In this document: piece after piece, positions 9,525 through 17,667 of the stretch
Numbering within the stretch: the first letter of the stretch is position 1
Layout: each line of letters starts with the position of its first letter
Source: an uncultured beta proteobacterium
Lineage (GTDB): Bacteria; Pseudomonadota; Gammaproteobacteria; Burkholderiales; Rhodocyclaceae
Direction: 5' to 3'
NCBI GenBank assembly: GCA_903886975.1
Contig: CAISOB010000051.1
Span: 51,958-115,957, forward strand
Length of the DNA stretch: 64,000 bases
The notes under the pieces: model-generated
Databases searched by the model: none
The model's input: the letters and a program-made list of their open reading frames with translations, nothing else
What the model was told of the DNA's origin: nothing
Made by a program: the position numbers and the translations under genes

Positions 9525-10378
9525 CAGGCGCTTTCCGGCGGCGCGCCAACGCCTCGTCGTTGCTTGTAGCGGTTGTAGCCCCAAAGATACTGCTCGGGGC
9601 ACTCCCTGATCAAATGCTCGATCTCGCGGCTGATCCGTTCGGCGCGCTCCTCGGTCGTGCCGCTTATCGCCTGTTGCGGCAACTGCAAGTGAAAATGGTA
9701 GCCGGTTCCGCCCGGCAGCCGTTCGGCCCACACCATGATGACCGCGGCGCCGCTCTCGGTCAGTCGTGCAGCCAGCGTCATCGTATAGGCGGGTCGGCCG
9801 AAGAAGTTCACCCAGCGGCCTTCGCCCGCGCGCGGCGCTTGGTCCGGCAGCATGCCGACCGCTTCGCCGCGCTTCAAGGCCTTGAGCAGTGCGCGCACAC
9901 CGGTGAGATCGGCGGCAGCGATACGCAGCTGTCCGCGCGCCCGCCCGGCTTCGATCATCGTCTGCATCCAGGCTTGTTTGGGCGGGCGGTAAAGCACGGT
10001 GATCGGCGCATGGGTCGACAGGTACTGCGCGCAAATCTCGAAACAACCGAGATGGGCAGTCAGATAAACGATGCCGTGGCCGGCGCGCATCGCGGCTTCG
10101 GCCAGTTCCCAGCCGCTCACTTTGACGACGCGGGACGCGGTTTCCGCGAGCGGGCGCAGCCATATCCGCGGCAGTTCGAGCGAAGTGCGGCCGGCATTGG
10201 CGATGGCTGCGGACCGCGCCTGCCGCGCGCCGGCCTGGCCGAGCGCCAGAACCATGTTCTCGCGCAGGTGCCGACGGTAGGTCGGCGAACCGAGCCAGGC
10301 CAGCCAGCCGCACGCGGCGCCGAGCGTGTGCAGCCAGGCGAGCGGCAGATTGCTGAGCAAACGAAAAAGAGATATCAC
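9524..10378 (-). CDS. lpxL: Lipid A biosynthesis acyltransferase (LpxL/HtrB family)
   Basis: Membrane-anchored late acyltransferase of 284 residues adding a secondary acyl chain to Kdo2-lipid IVA. The HX4E catalytic motif is HLGCFE near residue 110, followed by the RPPKQ and MLPDQAPR substrate/phosphate-binding blocks. A hydrophobic N-terminal helix contains LAWLHTLGAACGWLAWL. Start is GTG at 10378. It is the first gene of the minus-strand LPS operon and is divergent from metK across a ~200-bp regulatory region. Distinguishing LpxL from LpxM-type specificity is not possible here. Confidence 0.88.
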   Translation of the reverse strand: MISLFRLLSNLPLAWLHTLGAACGWLAWLGSPTYRRHLRENMVLALGQAGARQARSAAIANAGRTSLELPRIWLRPLAETASRVVKVSGWELAEAAMRAGHGIVYLTAHLGCFEICAQYLSTHAPITVLYRPPKQAWMQTMIEAGRARGQLRIAAADLTGVRALLKALKRGEAVGMLPDQAPRAGEGRWVNFFGRPAYTMTLAARLTESGAAVIMVWAERLPGGTGYHFHLQLPQQAISGTTEERAERISREIEHLIRECPEQYLWGYNRYKQRRGVGAPPESA

Positions 10379-10402
10379 GCAATAACCTTACTGACAACGA
10401 GT

Positions 10403-10431
10403 TTGACCCGGCGCTTGGGAAAAACTACAAT
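10403..10431 (+). promoter_or_regulatory. Sigma-70 promoter of metK
   Basis: TTGACC at 10403-10408 and TACAAT at 10426-10431 are separated by exactly 17 bp, a near-consensus housekeeping promoter. Transcription would start near 10438, giving a metK leader of about 140 nt. Confidence 0.75.
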
Positions 10432-10437
10432 TATCCC

Positions 10438-10510
10438 ATCCGCCGAGTTAATCAGGACAACTTGCAGGGCGGGTGAAGCCGAACGCGGTTTCCAAAATAC
10501 TGCTAAAGCG
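10438..10510 (+). ncRNA. Candidate SAM-II-like riboswitch in the metK leader
   Basis: The leader begins with CCGCC (10440-10444), which pairs with GGCGG (10468-10472). The loop between contains TTGCA (10462-10466), and GCTAAA follows at 10502-10507. The order stem, UUGCA, stem partner, distal GCUAAA matches my recollection of the SAM-II/SAM-V H-type pseudoknot riboswitches. A small extra hairpin (CCG AACG CGG) sits in the connecting loop, as in long-loop variants. Placement right before an S-adenosylmethionine synthase gene and a terminator supports product feedback. Not verified by a covariance model. Confidence 0.5.
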
Positions 10511-10520
10511 TCGCTGCTCG

Positions 10521-10560
10521 AACCCCGGGAGCCGGCCACGCCGCCTTAACGGGGTTTTTT
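10521..10560 (+). terminator. Intrinsic terminator/attenuator in the metK leader
   Basis: AACCCCG (10521-10527) pairs perfectly with CGGGGTT (10550-10556), directly followed by a run of T (10555-10560). It ends 18 bases before the metK ATG and is on the metK transcript, so it is a premature terminator rather than the end of a gene. It probably acts as the expression platform of the riboswitch-like element upstream. Confidence 0.7.
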
Positions 10561-10578
10561 ATTTGGAGCAGAAAAAAC

Positions 10579-11745
10579 ATGTCTGATGCCTTTCTATTCA
10601 CTTCCGAGTCCGTCTCCGAAGGCCACCCGGACAAGGTCGCCGACCAGATCTCGGATGCCGTGCTCGACGCCATTCTGGCCAACGATCCGCGCGGCCGCGT
10701 AGCGTGCGAAACCTTGGTGTCCACCGGGCTCGTTGTCATTTCGGGCGAAATCACCACGACCGCCCACATCAATTACCGCGAAATCGCGCAGGAGACGGTC
10801 AGACGCATCGGCTACACCGACTCCGAAATCGGTTTCGATTACAAGAGCTGCGCCATTTTAACGGCAATCAATCGCCAGTCGCCGGATATCGCGCAAGGGG
10901 TTAACGAAGGCCAGGGCATCGATCTCGACCAGGGCGCTGGCGATCAGGGCCTGATGTTCGGCTACGCCTGCAATGAAACGCCGTCGCTGATGCCGCTGCC
11001 GATCTTCTATGCACACCGCCTGATGCAACGCCAGGCCGAGGTGCGCAAGGACGGGCGCCTGACGTGGCTGCGTCCCGACGCCAAGAGCCAGCTTTCGGTC
11101 AAGTACGTCGACGGCAGGCCGGTTTCGATCGATACCGTCGTCGTGTCGACCCAACACGGTCCCGAGGTATCGCATGCCCAGATCGAGGAGGCCGTCATCG
11201 AGGAAATCATCCGGCCGGTCCTGCCGAAAGAACTGCTGACGGACAAGACCCGCTATCTCGTCAATCCAACCGGCCGCTTCGTCGTCGGCGGCCCGCACGG
11301 CGATTGCGGCCTGACCGGACGCAAGATCATCGTCGACAGCTACGGCGGCACTGCGCGCCATGGCGGTGGCGCATTCTCCGGCAAGGATCCGTCGAAGGTC
11401 GACCGCTCGGCTGCCTATGCCGCCCGCTATGTCGCCAAGAACATCGTCGCCGCAGGCCTCGCCGAGCGCTGCGAGGTGCAGATCGCCTATGCCATCGGCG
11501 TCGCCAAACCGGTGTCGCTGATGGTCAGCACCTTCGGTACGGGCAAGATCAGTGACGAGAAGATCGTCGATCTGGTGGGCCGGCATTTCGACCTGCGCCC
11601 GAAAGGCATCATCCAGGCCCTCGACCTGCTGCGCCCGATCTACGAAAAGACCGCCGCCTACGGCCATTTTGGCCGCGAGGAGCCTGAGTTTACTTGGGAG
11701 AATATCGATAAGGCGGCCGCGCTGCGCGCGGATGCCGGGCTGTAA
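10579..11745 (+). CDS. metK: S-adenosylmethionine synthase
   Basis: Makes S-adenosylmethionine from methionine and ATP in the cytosol. The 388-residue protein opens with [20 protein letters not shown], and has [12 protein letters not shown] near residue 118 and the phosphate-binding [16 protein letters not shown] near 258, all diagnostic. Full length. A GGAG ribosome site lies 10 bases ahead of the start. Together with ahcY and metF downstream it makes up most of the activated-methyl cycle. A decayed copy of its own last codons lies ~90 bp after the stop. Confidence 0.97.
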   Translation: MSDAFLFTSESVSEGHPDKVADQISDAVLDAILANDPRGRVACETLVSTGLVVISGEITTTAHINYREIAQETVRRIGYTDSEIGFDYKSCAILTAINRQSPDIAQGVNEGQGIDLDQGAGDQGLMFGYACNETPSLMPLPIFYAHRLMQRQAEVRKDGRLTWLRPDAKSQLSVKYVDGRPVSIDTVVVSTQHGPEVSHAQIEEAVIEEIIRPVLPKELLTDKTRYLVNPTGRFVVGGPHGDCGLTGRKIIVDSYGGTARHGGGAFSGKDPSKVDRSAAYAARYVAKNIVAAGLAERCEVQIAYAIGVAKPVSLMVSTFGTGKISDEKIVDLVGRHFDLRPKGIIQALDLLRPIYEKTAAYGHFGREEPEFTWENIDKAAALRADAGL

Positions 11746-11780
11746 GCCCGCGCCGTAGGCGTTTATCAATGCATCAATGA

Positions 11781-11811
11781 CGGCTAACCTGGCGCGAGCC
11801 AGGTTAAGCCG
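11781..11811 (+). repeat. Stable hairpin after metK
   Basis: A nearly perfect inverted repeat of 13 bases (CGGCTAACCTGGC) with a GCGA tetraloop at 11794-11797. There is no T tract, so it may be a Rho-dependent end, an mRNA 3' stabiliser or part of a repeat. Confidence 0.6.
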
Positions 11812-11829
11812 GGCAGCGGCGGCCGTAAC

Positions 11830-11880
11830 TAGAACATCGACCCTAACTTTGCCGCGCTGCGCACGGACCCCGGCCTTTAG
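11830..11880 (+). pseudogene. Degenerate duplicate of the metK 3' end
   Basis: Read in frame from 11833, this encodes NIDPNFAALRTDPGL and then a TAG stop. The real metK ends [14 protein letters not shown] and then TAA. The match continues at DNA level on both sides (the Glu codon is now TAG, and the bases after the stop are similar). It therefore looks like a short tandem duplication, or the scar of a recombination event, that left ~50 bp of the metK tail. Confidence 0.6.
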
Positions 11881-12032
11881 CGCTCAGCCGCAGGCGCGTC
11901 GACACTGACGGTCAGCCAAGTAAAGCCGCAACGTCTCGATAGCCCGCAAGATTTCCATCCGTTTCCTTGGCCGTGGGCAATCGTAGTAAAATTACCTTCC
12001 TTAATGACAAACGCTTATTGCCCCACAGGCCT

Positions 12033-13268
12033 ATGCTCAAGAAAATCGGCGTCGATCAGCTTGCCGTCGGCATGCACCTCAAGGAGTTTTGCGGCTCCTG
12101 GATGGAACACCCATTCTGGCGGAGTGCTTTTGTCATTACCGACCCGAAGGACATCGAAGCCATTCTGTCCAGCAGCATCAAGGAAGTCTGGATCGACACG
12201 GCGAAAGGGGACGATGTCGCTTCGGGCAACGCGACAATCTCGGAGGCCGAATCCGAGGCCGAAGTCGATGCCGAACTGAGTCGTGCCGCCGAGGGATTCC
12301 GCGAAACGGCGCCGGTGCCGGTGTCGGTCGAGGTCGCCCGTGCAGCCAAGATCTGCGCCCAATCGAAGCGCGCCGTTACCTCGATGTTCCAGGAAGCGCG
12401 CATGGGCAAGGCGGTCAATACCGCCGGCGCGCAAAAGCTGGTCGAGGAAATCTCCAATTCGATCAGCCGCAACCCGGGCGCGCTGATCAGTCTCGCGCGA
12501 CTGAAGACCGCTGACGATTACACTTATATGCATTCGGTCGCCGTTTGCGCGCTGATGATCGCGCTGGCCAAACAACTGGGGCTCGACGAAGCGCAAACCC
12601 GCTCGGCGGGTATCGCCGGCCTGCTGCACGACCTGGGCAAGGCCATGATGCCGATGGAGGTGCTTAACAAGCCAGGCAAGCTGACCAATGACGAGTTCGA
12701 CATCATCAAGAGGCATCCGGAAGAAGGGCACAAACTGCTGCTCGCCAGCAGCGGCGCCGATGCCATCGCGCTTGACGTCGTTCTGCACCACCACGAAAAG
12801 ACCGACGGCTCGGGCTACCCCAAGCGGCTCACCGACAAGGACATCAGTCACTTCGCCAAGATGGGCGCCGTCTGCGACGTCTATGATGCGATCACCTCGA
12901 ACAGGCCCTACAAAGCCGGCTGGGATCCCGCCGAATCGCTGCGCCGCATGGCCGAGTGGGCGAACGGGCATTTCGACCCGCACGTATTTCAGGCCTTCGT
13001 GAAGAGCGTCGGAATTTATCCGATCGGGTCCTTGGTCAAGCTCAACTCCGGACGCCTCGGCATTGTCATCGAGCAGGCCGAAAAGACGCTGCTGACGCCG
13101 CGCATCAAGGTCTTCTATTCGACGCGCGGCCAAGCGCGCATCCTGCCCGAGATCATCGATCTCTCGCGCCCGAACTGCGTGGAAAAAATTTCCAGCCGCG
13201 AAGACCCGGCCAAGTGGGACTTCCCCGATCTCAACGAACTGTGGTCCGGGGTGCCGGCGGCGTCCTGA
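12033..13268 (+). CDS. HD-GYP domain c-di-GMP phosphodiesterase with DUF3391
   Basis: 411-residue soluble signalling protein. The N-terminal ~110 residues (LKKIGVDQLAVGMHL...) form the DUF3391 domain that often precedes HD-GYP. The catalytic part has HSVAVCALM, then LLHDLGKAMMP near residue 198 (HD metal ligands), HPEEGHKLL, and HHHEKTDGSGYP near 257 (GYP). All expected metal ligands are present, so it is probably an active c-di-GMP hydrolase. A longer frame from a TTG at 11967 is possible, but 12033 gives the standard DUF3391 start. Transcribed alone between metK and ahcY. Confidence 0.88.
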   Translation: MLKKIGVDQLAVGMHLKEFCGSWMEHPFWRSAFVITDPKDIEAILSSSIKEVWIDTAKGDDVASGNATISEAESEAEVDAELSRAAEGFRETAPVPVSVEVARAAKICAQSKRAVTSMFQEARMGKAVNTAGAQKLVEEISNSISRNPGALISLARLKTADDYTYMHSVAVCALMIALAKQLGLDEAQTRSAGIAGLLHDLGKAMMPMEVLNKPGKLTNDEFDIIKRHPEEGHKLLLASSGADAIALDVVLHHHEKTDGSGYPKRLTDKDISHFAKMGAVCDVYDAITSNRPYKAGWDPAESLRRMAEWANGHFDPHVFQAFVKSVGIYPIGSLVKLNSGRLGIVIEQAEKTLLTPRIKVFYSTRGQARILPEIIDLSRPNCVEKISSREDPAKWDFPDLNELWSGVPAAS

Positions 13269-13326
13269 CCGGAGTCGCCAGCCTTTGCGTTTGCTGAAGA
13301 AGAAATCCGCGTATAATCCGAATCCT

Positions 13327-13400
13327 ATCCGAGGAGCGCTGCAAGACTGTTAAACAGTTTCAGGCTCGGAAGTACTAACGGCGCTCATCCTAACCACCTG
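13327..13400 (+). ncRNA. S-adenosylhomocysteine (SAH) riboswitch
   Basis: Matches the SAH riboswitch layout. CCGAG (13329-13333) pairs with CTCGG (13365-13369). The conserved GAGCGCTGCAA follows the first strand, with GAGCGC (13334-13339) able to form a pseudoknot with GCGCTC (13381-13386). A variable hairpin ACTGT TAA ACAGT lies inside. It precedes ahcY, whose enzyme removes SAH, the usual target of this class, which turns expression on when SAH accumulates. Confidence 0.88.
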
Positions 13401-13494
13401 TGCCAGGCACGGGAAGTCGGGTGAACGTGATCTGTCATACCTCAGCACGCCACTCGCCCTCCGGTTCCTGCCGCCGCTATCAAGGAGTCCTGCC

Positions 13495-14898
13495 GTGGCT
13501 GCAAAATTCACCGACTACGTAATCGCCGACCTCGCCCTCGCCGACTGGGGACGCAAGGAAATCCGCATCGCCGAAACGGAAATGCCCGGGCTGATGGCCA
13601 TCCGCGAGGAGTTCGCCGCCACCCGGCCGCTCCAGGGCGCGCGCATCACCGGTTCGCTGCACATGACCATCCAGACCGCCGTGCTCATCGAGACGCTGAC
13701 CGCGCTCGGCGCGCAGGTACGCTGGGCCTCGTGCAACATTTTTTCGACCCAGGATCACGCCGCTGCGGCGATCGCCGCGCAGAACATCCCGGTGTTCGCC
13801 GTCAAGGGCGAATCGCTGGTCGATTACTGGGATTACACGCACCGCATTTTCGAGTGGTCCGATGGGGCTTACTCCAACATGATCCTCGACGACGGCGGCG
13901 ACGCGACGCTGCTGCTGCACCTCGGCGCGCGTGCCGAGAAGGATATTTCGGTCCTGGCCAAGCCCGGGTCGGAAGAGGAAACCGTCCTCTTCGCGACGAT
14001 ACGCTCTAAACTCGCCGTCGACCCGCGCTGGTATTCGGTTCGCATGGCGGCAATCAAGGGCGTTACCGAGGAGACGACCACCGGCGTGCATCGCCTGTAT
14101 CAGATGCATGAGCGCGGCGACCTCAAGTTCCCGGCGATCAACGTCAACGACTCGGTCACCAAGTCCAAGTTCGACAACCTCTACGGTTGCCGCGAGTCGC
14201 TGGTCGACGGCATCAAGCGCGCCACCGATGTGATGATCGCCGGCAAGGTCGCGCTGATCGCCGGTTACGGCGACGTCGGCAAGGGTTGCGCGCAAGCCAT
14301 GCGCGCGCTTTCGGCGCAGGTCTGGGTCACCGAAATCGATCCGATCTGCGCGCTGCAGGCGGCGATGGAAGGCTACCGCGTGGTCACCCTGGAATATGCC
14401 GCCGACAAGGCGGACATCTTCGTCACCACCACCGGCAATTACCACGTCATCACCCACGAGCACTTGGTCAGAATGAAGGACCAGGCCATCGTCTGTAACA
14501 TCGGCCACTTCGACAGCGAGATCGACGTCGCCTCGCTCGAGAAATACACCTGGGAAGAAATCAAGCCGCAGGTCGACCACATCATTTTCCCCTCCGGCCG
14601 CCGTATCATCCTGCTGGCCAAGGGGCGCCTGGTCAATCTCGGCTGCGGTACCGGCCATCCGTCCTACGTCATGAGCTCGTCTTTCGCCAACCAGACGATC
14701 GCCCAGATCGAGCTGTTTACGCACAACGCCGATTATCCGGTGGGCGTCTACACGCTGCCCAAGCATCTCGACGAAAAGGTCGCGCGCCTGCAATTGAAGA
14801 AACTCAACGCGCAGCTCTCGGTGTTGCGCCCGGATCAGGCCGCCTACATCGGCGTGCCGATCGAAGGCCCGTACAAGGCCGAGCACTATCGTTACTGA
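13495..14898 (+). CDS. ahcY: Adenosylhomocysteinase
   Basis: Reversibly hydrolyses S-adenosylhomocysteine to adenosine and homocysteine, relieving product inhibition of methyltransferases. The 467-residue protein has the NAD-binding [14 protein letters not shown] near residue 257, the catalytic-region segments [16 protein letters not shown] and [11 protein letters not shown], and the invariant C-terminus ending in KAEHYRY. The start is GTG at 13495, preceded by AAGGAG. Expression should be controlled by the SAH riboswitch just upstream. It heads the ahcY-holin-family-metF unit. Confidence 0.97.
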   Translation: MAAKFTDYVIADLALADWGRKEIRIAETEMPGLMAIREEFAATRPLQGARITGSLHMTIQTAVLIETLTALGAQVRWASCNIFSTQDHAAAAIAAQNIPVFAVKGESLVDYWDYTHRIFEWSDGAYSNMILDDGGDATLLLHLGARAEKDISVLAKPGSEEETVLFATIRSKLAVDPRWYSVRMAAIKGVTEETTTGVHRLYQMHERGDLKFPAINVNDSVTKSKFDNLYGCRESLVDGIKRATDVMIAGKVALIAGYGDVGKGCAQAMRALSAQVWVTEIDPICALQAAMEGYRVVTLEYAADKADIFVTTTGNYHVITHEHLVRMKDQAIVCNIGHFDSEIDVASLEKYTWEEIKPQVDHIIFPSGRRIILLAKGRLVNLGCGTGHPSYVMSSSFANQTIAQIELFTHNADYPVGVYTLPKHLDEKVARLQLKKLNAQLSVLRPDQAAYIGVPIEGPYKAEHYRY

Positions 14899-14916
14899 CA
14901 AGACTGGGAGGACGCC

Positions 14917-15264
14917 GTGCGCCTGATCCTGCTCTGGATTCTCAACGCCGTCGCGCTGCTGACTGTCGCTTACGTGATGCCGTCCGTCCAGATTGCGACC
15001 TTTGGCACCGCGCTCATCGCGGCGCTGCTGCTCGGCCTGATCAATGCCGTCGTGCGTCCGCTGCTCTTGATCCTGACGCTGCCGGTCACGCTGCTGACGC
15101 TCGGACTCTTCATCTTCGTGATCAACGGCCTGATGTTCTGGCTTGCGAGTTCGCTGATCGAAGGGTTTGCCGTCGGGGGCTTCTGGCCGGCGGTCTTCGG
15201 CTCGATACTCTACAGTATCGTCTCGTGGGCACTGACCAGCCTGCTGGTGCAGGACAAGCATTGA
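14917..15264 (+). CDS. Phage holin family 4 (YvlD-like) small membrane protein
   Basis: 115-residue protein with four hydrophobic segments, including ALIAALLLGLINAVVRPLLL followed closely by further membrane spans. This is the pattern of the YvlD/holin-4 family of chromosomal membrane proteins, which despite the name are not phage lysis proteins. Start is GTG at 14917. It sits between ahcY and metF with short spacers, an arrangement seen in other Betaproteobacteria. Function is unknown and any link to methyl-cycle metabolism is positional only. Confidence 0.75.
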   Translation: MRLILLWILNAVALLTVAYVMPSVQIATFGTALIAALLLGLINAVVRPLLLILTLPVTLLTLGLFIFVINGLMFWLASSLIEGFAVGGFWPAVFGSILYSIVSWALTSLLVQDKH

Positions 15265-15276
15265 CAAGGCAACCCT

Positions 15277-16107
15277 ATGAACCGCATCGAACTCTCGCTC
15301 GAATTCTTCCCGCCGCAAACGCCCGAAGGCCTGGACAAGCTTCGCCTGGTGCAGCATAAATTGGCGGTCCTTAAGCCGGAATTTTTCTCGGTCACTTTCG
15401 GCGCCGGCGGGTCGACGCGCGAGCGCACCTTCTCGGTCGTCAAGGAAATTGCCGCCGAGGGATTCAACGCCGCACCGCACCTGTCGTGTATTGGCTCGAC
15501 GCACGCGAACATCCGCGAAATCCTGCAGCAATACCGGGCCGCCGGCATCACCCGCATCATCGCCCTGCGCGGTGACCTGCCGTCGGGAATGGCCGAGTCG
15601 GGCGAGTTCCGCTATGCCAGCGAACTTGTCGAATTCATCCGCAGCGAGACCGGCGACCACTTCCACCTGGCTGTTGCCGCCTATCCGGAATGGCACCCGC
15701 AGGCGCGCAGCGCGCAGGCCGATCTCTCGGCCTTCGTGCAGAAGGTGAAAGCCGGCGCCGATGCGGCGATCACACAATACTTTTATAACGCAGACGCCTA
15801 CTTCCACTTCGTTGATGACGTTCGCGCGCAAGGGCTGGACATTCCCGTCATTCCCGGCATCATGCCGATCGCCAGTTTCTACAAGCTGGCGCGCTTTTCG
15901 GACGCCTGCGGCGCCGAATTGCCGCGCTGGATGCGACGCAAGTTCGAAGGCCTGGGCGACGACGTCGATGCCATCCGCGCCCTCAGCCTCAACCTCGTCA
16001 CCGAGCTATGCGAGCGCCTGCTGGCCGGTGGTGCGCCGGGGCTGCATTTCTATACGCTGAACCAGTCGGGGCTGACGCTCGAAATCTGCAAACGACTCGG
16101 ACTTTGA
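15277..16107 (+). CDS. metF: 5,10-methylenetetrahydrofolate reductase
   Basis: FAD enzyme reducing methylene-tetrahydrofolate to 5-methyl-tetrahydrofolate, the methyl donor that regenerates methionine from the homocysteine made by AhcY. The 276 residues form a TIM barrel with the motifs SLEFFPPQTPEG at the N-terminus, FFSVTFGAGGSTRERT, IALRGDLP, QYFYNADAYFHFVDD and IPGIMPI, and it ends LHFYTLNQSGLTLEI. Slightly short, as usual for bacterial MetF. Same operon as ahcY, so likely under the SAH riboswitch as well. Confidence 0.96.
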   Translation: MNRIELSLEFFPPQTPEGLDKLRLVQHKLAVLKPEFFSVTFGAGGSTRERTFSVVKEIAAEGFNAAPHLSCIGSTHANIREILQQYRAAGITRIIALRGDLPSGMAESGEFRYASELVEFIRSETGDHFHLAVAAYPEWHPQARSAQADLSAFVQKVKAGADAAITQYFYNADAYFHFVDDVRAQGLDIPVIPGIMPIASFYKLARFSDACGAELPRWMRRKFEGLGDDVDAIRALSLNLVTELCERLLAGGAPGLHFYTLNQSGLTLEICKRLGL

Positions 16108-16151
16108 TTACCGAAGACCTTCAACCTGAACGCTGGATAGGTGGGTGTGCG

Positions 16152-16586
16152 ATGACGAACTGGGACCTTCGTTTCTTGGCCATGGCGCAGCTCGTTGCGG
16201 CGTGGAGCAAAGATCCGTCGAGCAAAGTCGGTTCGGTCATTACCGACGGTAAGCGAATCGTGTCGCTGGGATTCAACGGTTTCCCCGCCGGGACCGACGA
16301 CGACCCGTCGATTTATGATGATCGCGAACGGAAGTACCGGCGCGTCCTGCACGCCGAGCAGAACGCCATGTCCTTCGCCAAGCGCGACTTGACCGGATGC
16401 ACGATCTATATCACCCACCCGCCTTGCGCGCGCTGCGCTGCGCAAATTGTTCAAGAGGGTTTCAAACGCGTCGTGTGTCCGCCGCCGAGCGCAGATTTTC
16501 TTGTTCGCTGGAAAGACGACGTAAACGAGGCCCGCGCCATGTTCAAGGAAGCAAACGTGAGCTTCGTGGAAGTGGAACCGACCTGA
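16152..16586 (+). CDS. dCMP deaminase-family zinc deaminase
   Basis: 144-residue cytidine/deoxycytidylate deaminase-fold protein. The zinc site is HAEQNA near residue 67 and PPCARC near 91. The N-terminus SKDPSSKVGSVI and FNGFPAG are typical of dCMP deaminases (ComEB type), which make dUMP for thymidylate synthesis. The short length and lack of an allosteric insert fit a minimal form. Start at 16152 is chosen because the longer open frame upstream overlaps metF. Activity on another deaminated nucleotide cannot be excluded. Confidence 0.8.
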   Translation: MTNWDLRFLAMAQLVAAWSKDPSSKVGSVITDGKRIVSLGFNGFPAGTDDDPSIYDDRERKYRRVLHAEQNAMSFAKRDLTGCTIYITHPPCARCAAQIVQEGFKRVVCPPPSADFLVRWKDDVNEARAMFKEANVSFVEVEPT

Positions 16587-16694
16587 CCGAAGCATAAGGA
16601 GCGGCCACTCCCAAAAAGCGGAGCGCGTTTTCGGAAATTGCGCTGTCCTTCCCTTGAATGACCTTCGAATGGGCCGTCGGCAAGAACAGGCGTT

Positions 16695-16708
16695 TACATC
16701 TCCTTACA
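16695..16708 (+). promoter_or_regulatory. RstA-box-like direct repeat upstream of the Asr-like gene
   Basis: TACATCTCCTTACA differs at one position from the enterobacterial RstA consensus TACATNTNGTTACA, which activates asr in E. coli. It is a tandem TTACAT repeat typical of OmpR-family binding, about 100 bp before the start of an Asr-like gene. Confidence 0.5.
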
Positions 16709-16810
16709 TTTTCGTGGACAACCGGGTTCCGCTAGTGACGTTATTGGGACTAAGGCGCCGTACTCTTGGTGCCGAATCCCAAACGATCAATCTGCCTTAG
16801 GAGATCCAAC

Positions 16811-17041
16811 ATGAAAGCTATCAAGACCCTCATCGCTCTGGCCGTTGCTGCCGGATTTGCTACCGCGTCCTTTGCCCAAGCGGCTGCCCCGGCAACAGCC
16901 GCCGTGACGCCGGCGAAGACTGAAATGGTCAAGCCGACGGCTAAGAAGACCCATCATGCAACCAAGAAGCTAGCCAAGACGACGCCAAAGACAAAGGCCG
17001 CACCGGCAACCGTCGCCGCCCCGGCACCTGCAGTCAAGTGA
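16811..17041 (+). CDS. Asr-like acid-shock periplasmic protein
   Basis: 76-residue secreted protein. A clear signal peptide (MKAIKTLIALAVAAGF...) ends near ASFA-Q at residue 22. The mature part is almost entirely Ala, Thr, Pro and Lys with a KKTHHATKK segment and no predicted fold. Composition, size and the HH-K cluster match acid-shock RNA proteins (Asr), basic intrinsically disordered periplasmic proteins induced by low pH. A strong ribosome site (TAGGAGAT) and a hairpin terminator frame it as a single-gene transcript. The RstA-like box upstream supports the call. Confidence 0.68.
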   Translation: MKAIKTLIALAVAAGFATASFAQAAAPATAAVTPAKTEMVKPTAKKTHHATKKLAKTTPKTKAAPATVAAPAPAVK

Positions 17042-17113
17042 GCGTCGCGCTTCCCCTTGAATGACGGACTCCGATACTTGTAGTCGGAGCCATTTTGAGG
17101 GACCAAAAGCAGG

Positions 17114-17144
17114 AAGGGCCAGTCATCGAACTGGCCCTTTCCAT
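17114..17144 (+). terminator. Hairpin terminator after the Asr-like gene
   Basis: AAGGGCCAGT (17114-17123) pairs perfectly with ACTGGCCCTT (17130-17139) around a 6-base loop, followed by a T-rich tail. Confidence 0.7.
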
Positions 17145-17322
17145 TTCAAAATTCTCACTATTTGTTTTCAACCTCGAGCAGCCGCAAACTGTCGAATGAC
17201 GCTGCACGGCCACCCGGCGACACCTTTCAGGGGCCCTGATCCTTCATCGTTTGAAAATCAGACAGCCGAAGCAACTTGGCTGCGATGCTCTAAACTAACC
17301 GGCTGTTCTGTGGCGCTCGACT

Positions 17323-17667
17323 TCATTTCATTGTGGGCGCCGCGGACGGCAAACCGGTGCTTTCCATAATCGCAAGCGCTTGTTCAGCGGTGAACCCTTC
17401 TTTCATTAGAGAATCGTAAAGATTTCTTTTGAATTTGGCGATTCGTCGCGCCGTTGCAGGGTCCTCTCCTCTTTGGAGCATCACCTCAAGCATCGCATCA
17501 GTCATTCTCGCCATTAACGGAACCATTGCGCCCATCGACATTTCCATCATCTTCTTTATTTCCTCCGGGGTTGGCGGCTTCTGAGCGGGCACTTGTTGCG
17601 CAGATGACTGTTGAGCGAAGACCGGAAGAGCCAAACAAAAGAGTAACGGAATCAACATGCGTTTCAT
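17323..17667 (-). CDS. Small secreted protein of unknown function
   Basis: 114-residue protein with a signal peptide (MKRMLIPLLFCLALPVFA, cleavage after residue ~18), a Gln/Pro-rich linker, and a helical domain rich in methionine (EIKKMMEMSMGAMVPLM, TDAMLEVML). The helical region resembles DUF2059-type domains, but I do not recognise it firmly. Start at 17667 is preferred over the ATG six bases upstream because AGGAG then lies 6 bases ahead. It stands alone, with no partner gene, in a poorly coding stretch. Confidence 0.6.
   Translation of the reverse strand: MKRMLIPLLFCLALPVFAQQSSAQQVPAQKPPTPEEIKKMMEMSMGAMVPLMARMTDAMLEVMLQRGEDPATARRIAKFKRNLYDSLMKEGFTAEQALAIMESTGLPSAAPTMK

Noticed and set aside
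9525..10397. N-terminal ~290 codons of the long frame that includes waaG
   Set aside because: Out-of-frame copy of lpxL; the WaaG homology begins exactly at the ATG at 9524.
14917..15264. Evidence of a prophage from the holin-family gene
   Set aside because: No other phage genes are near; this holin-4/YvlD family is a chromosomal membrane protein family in the ahcY-metF operon.
13480..15831. 783-codon minus-strand open frame across ahcY, the holin-family gene and metF
   Set aside because: Antisense to three well-identified genes; Asp/Arg/Val-rich composition typical of GC-rich shadow frames, with no domain.
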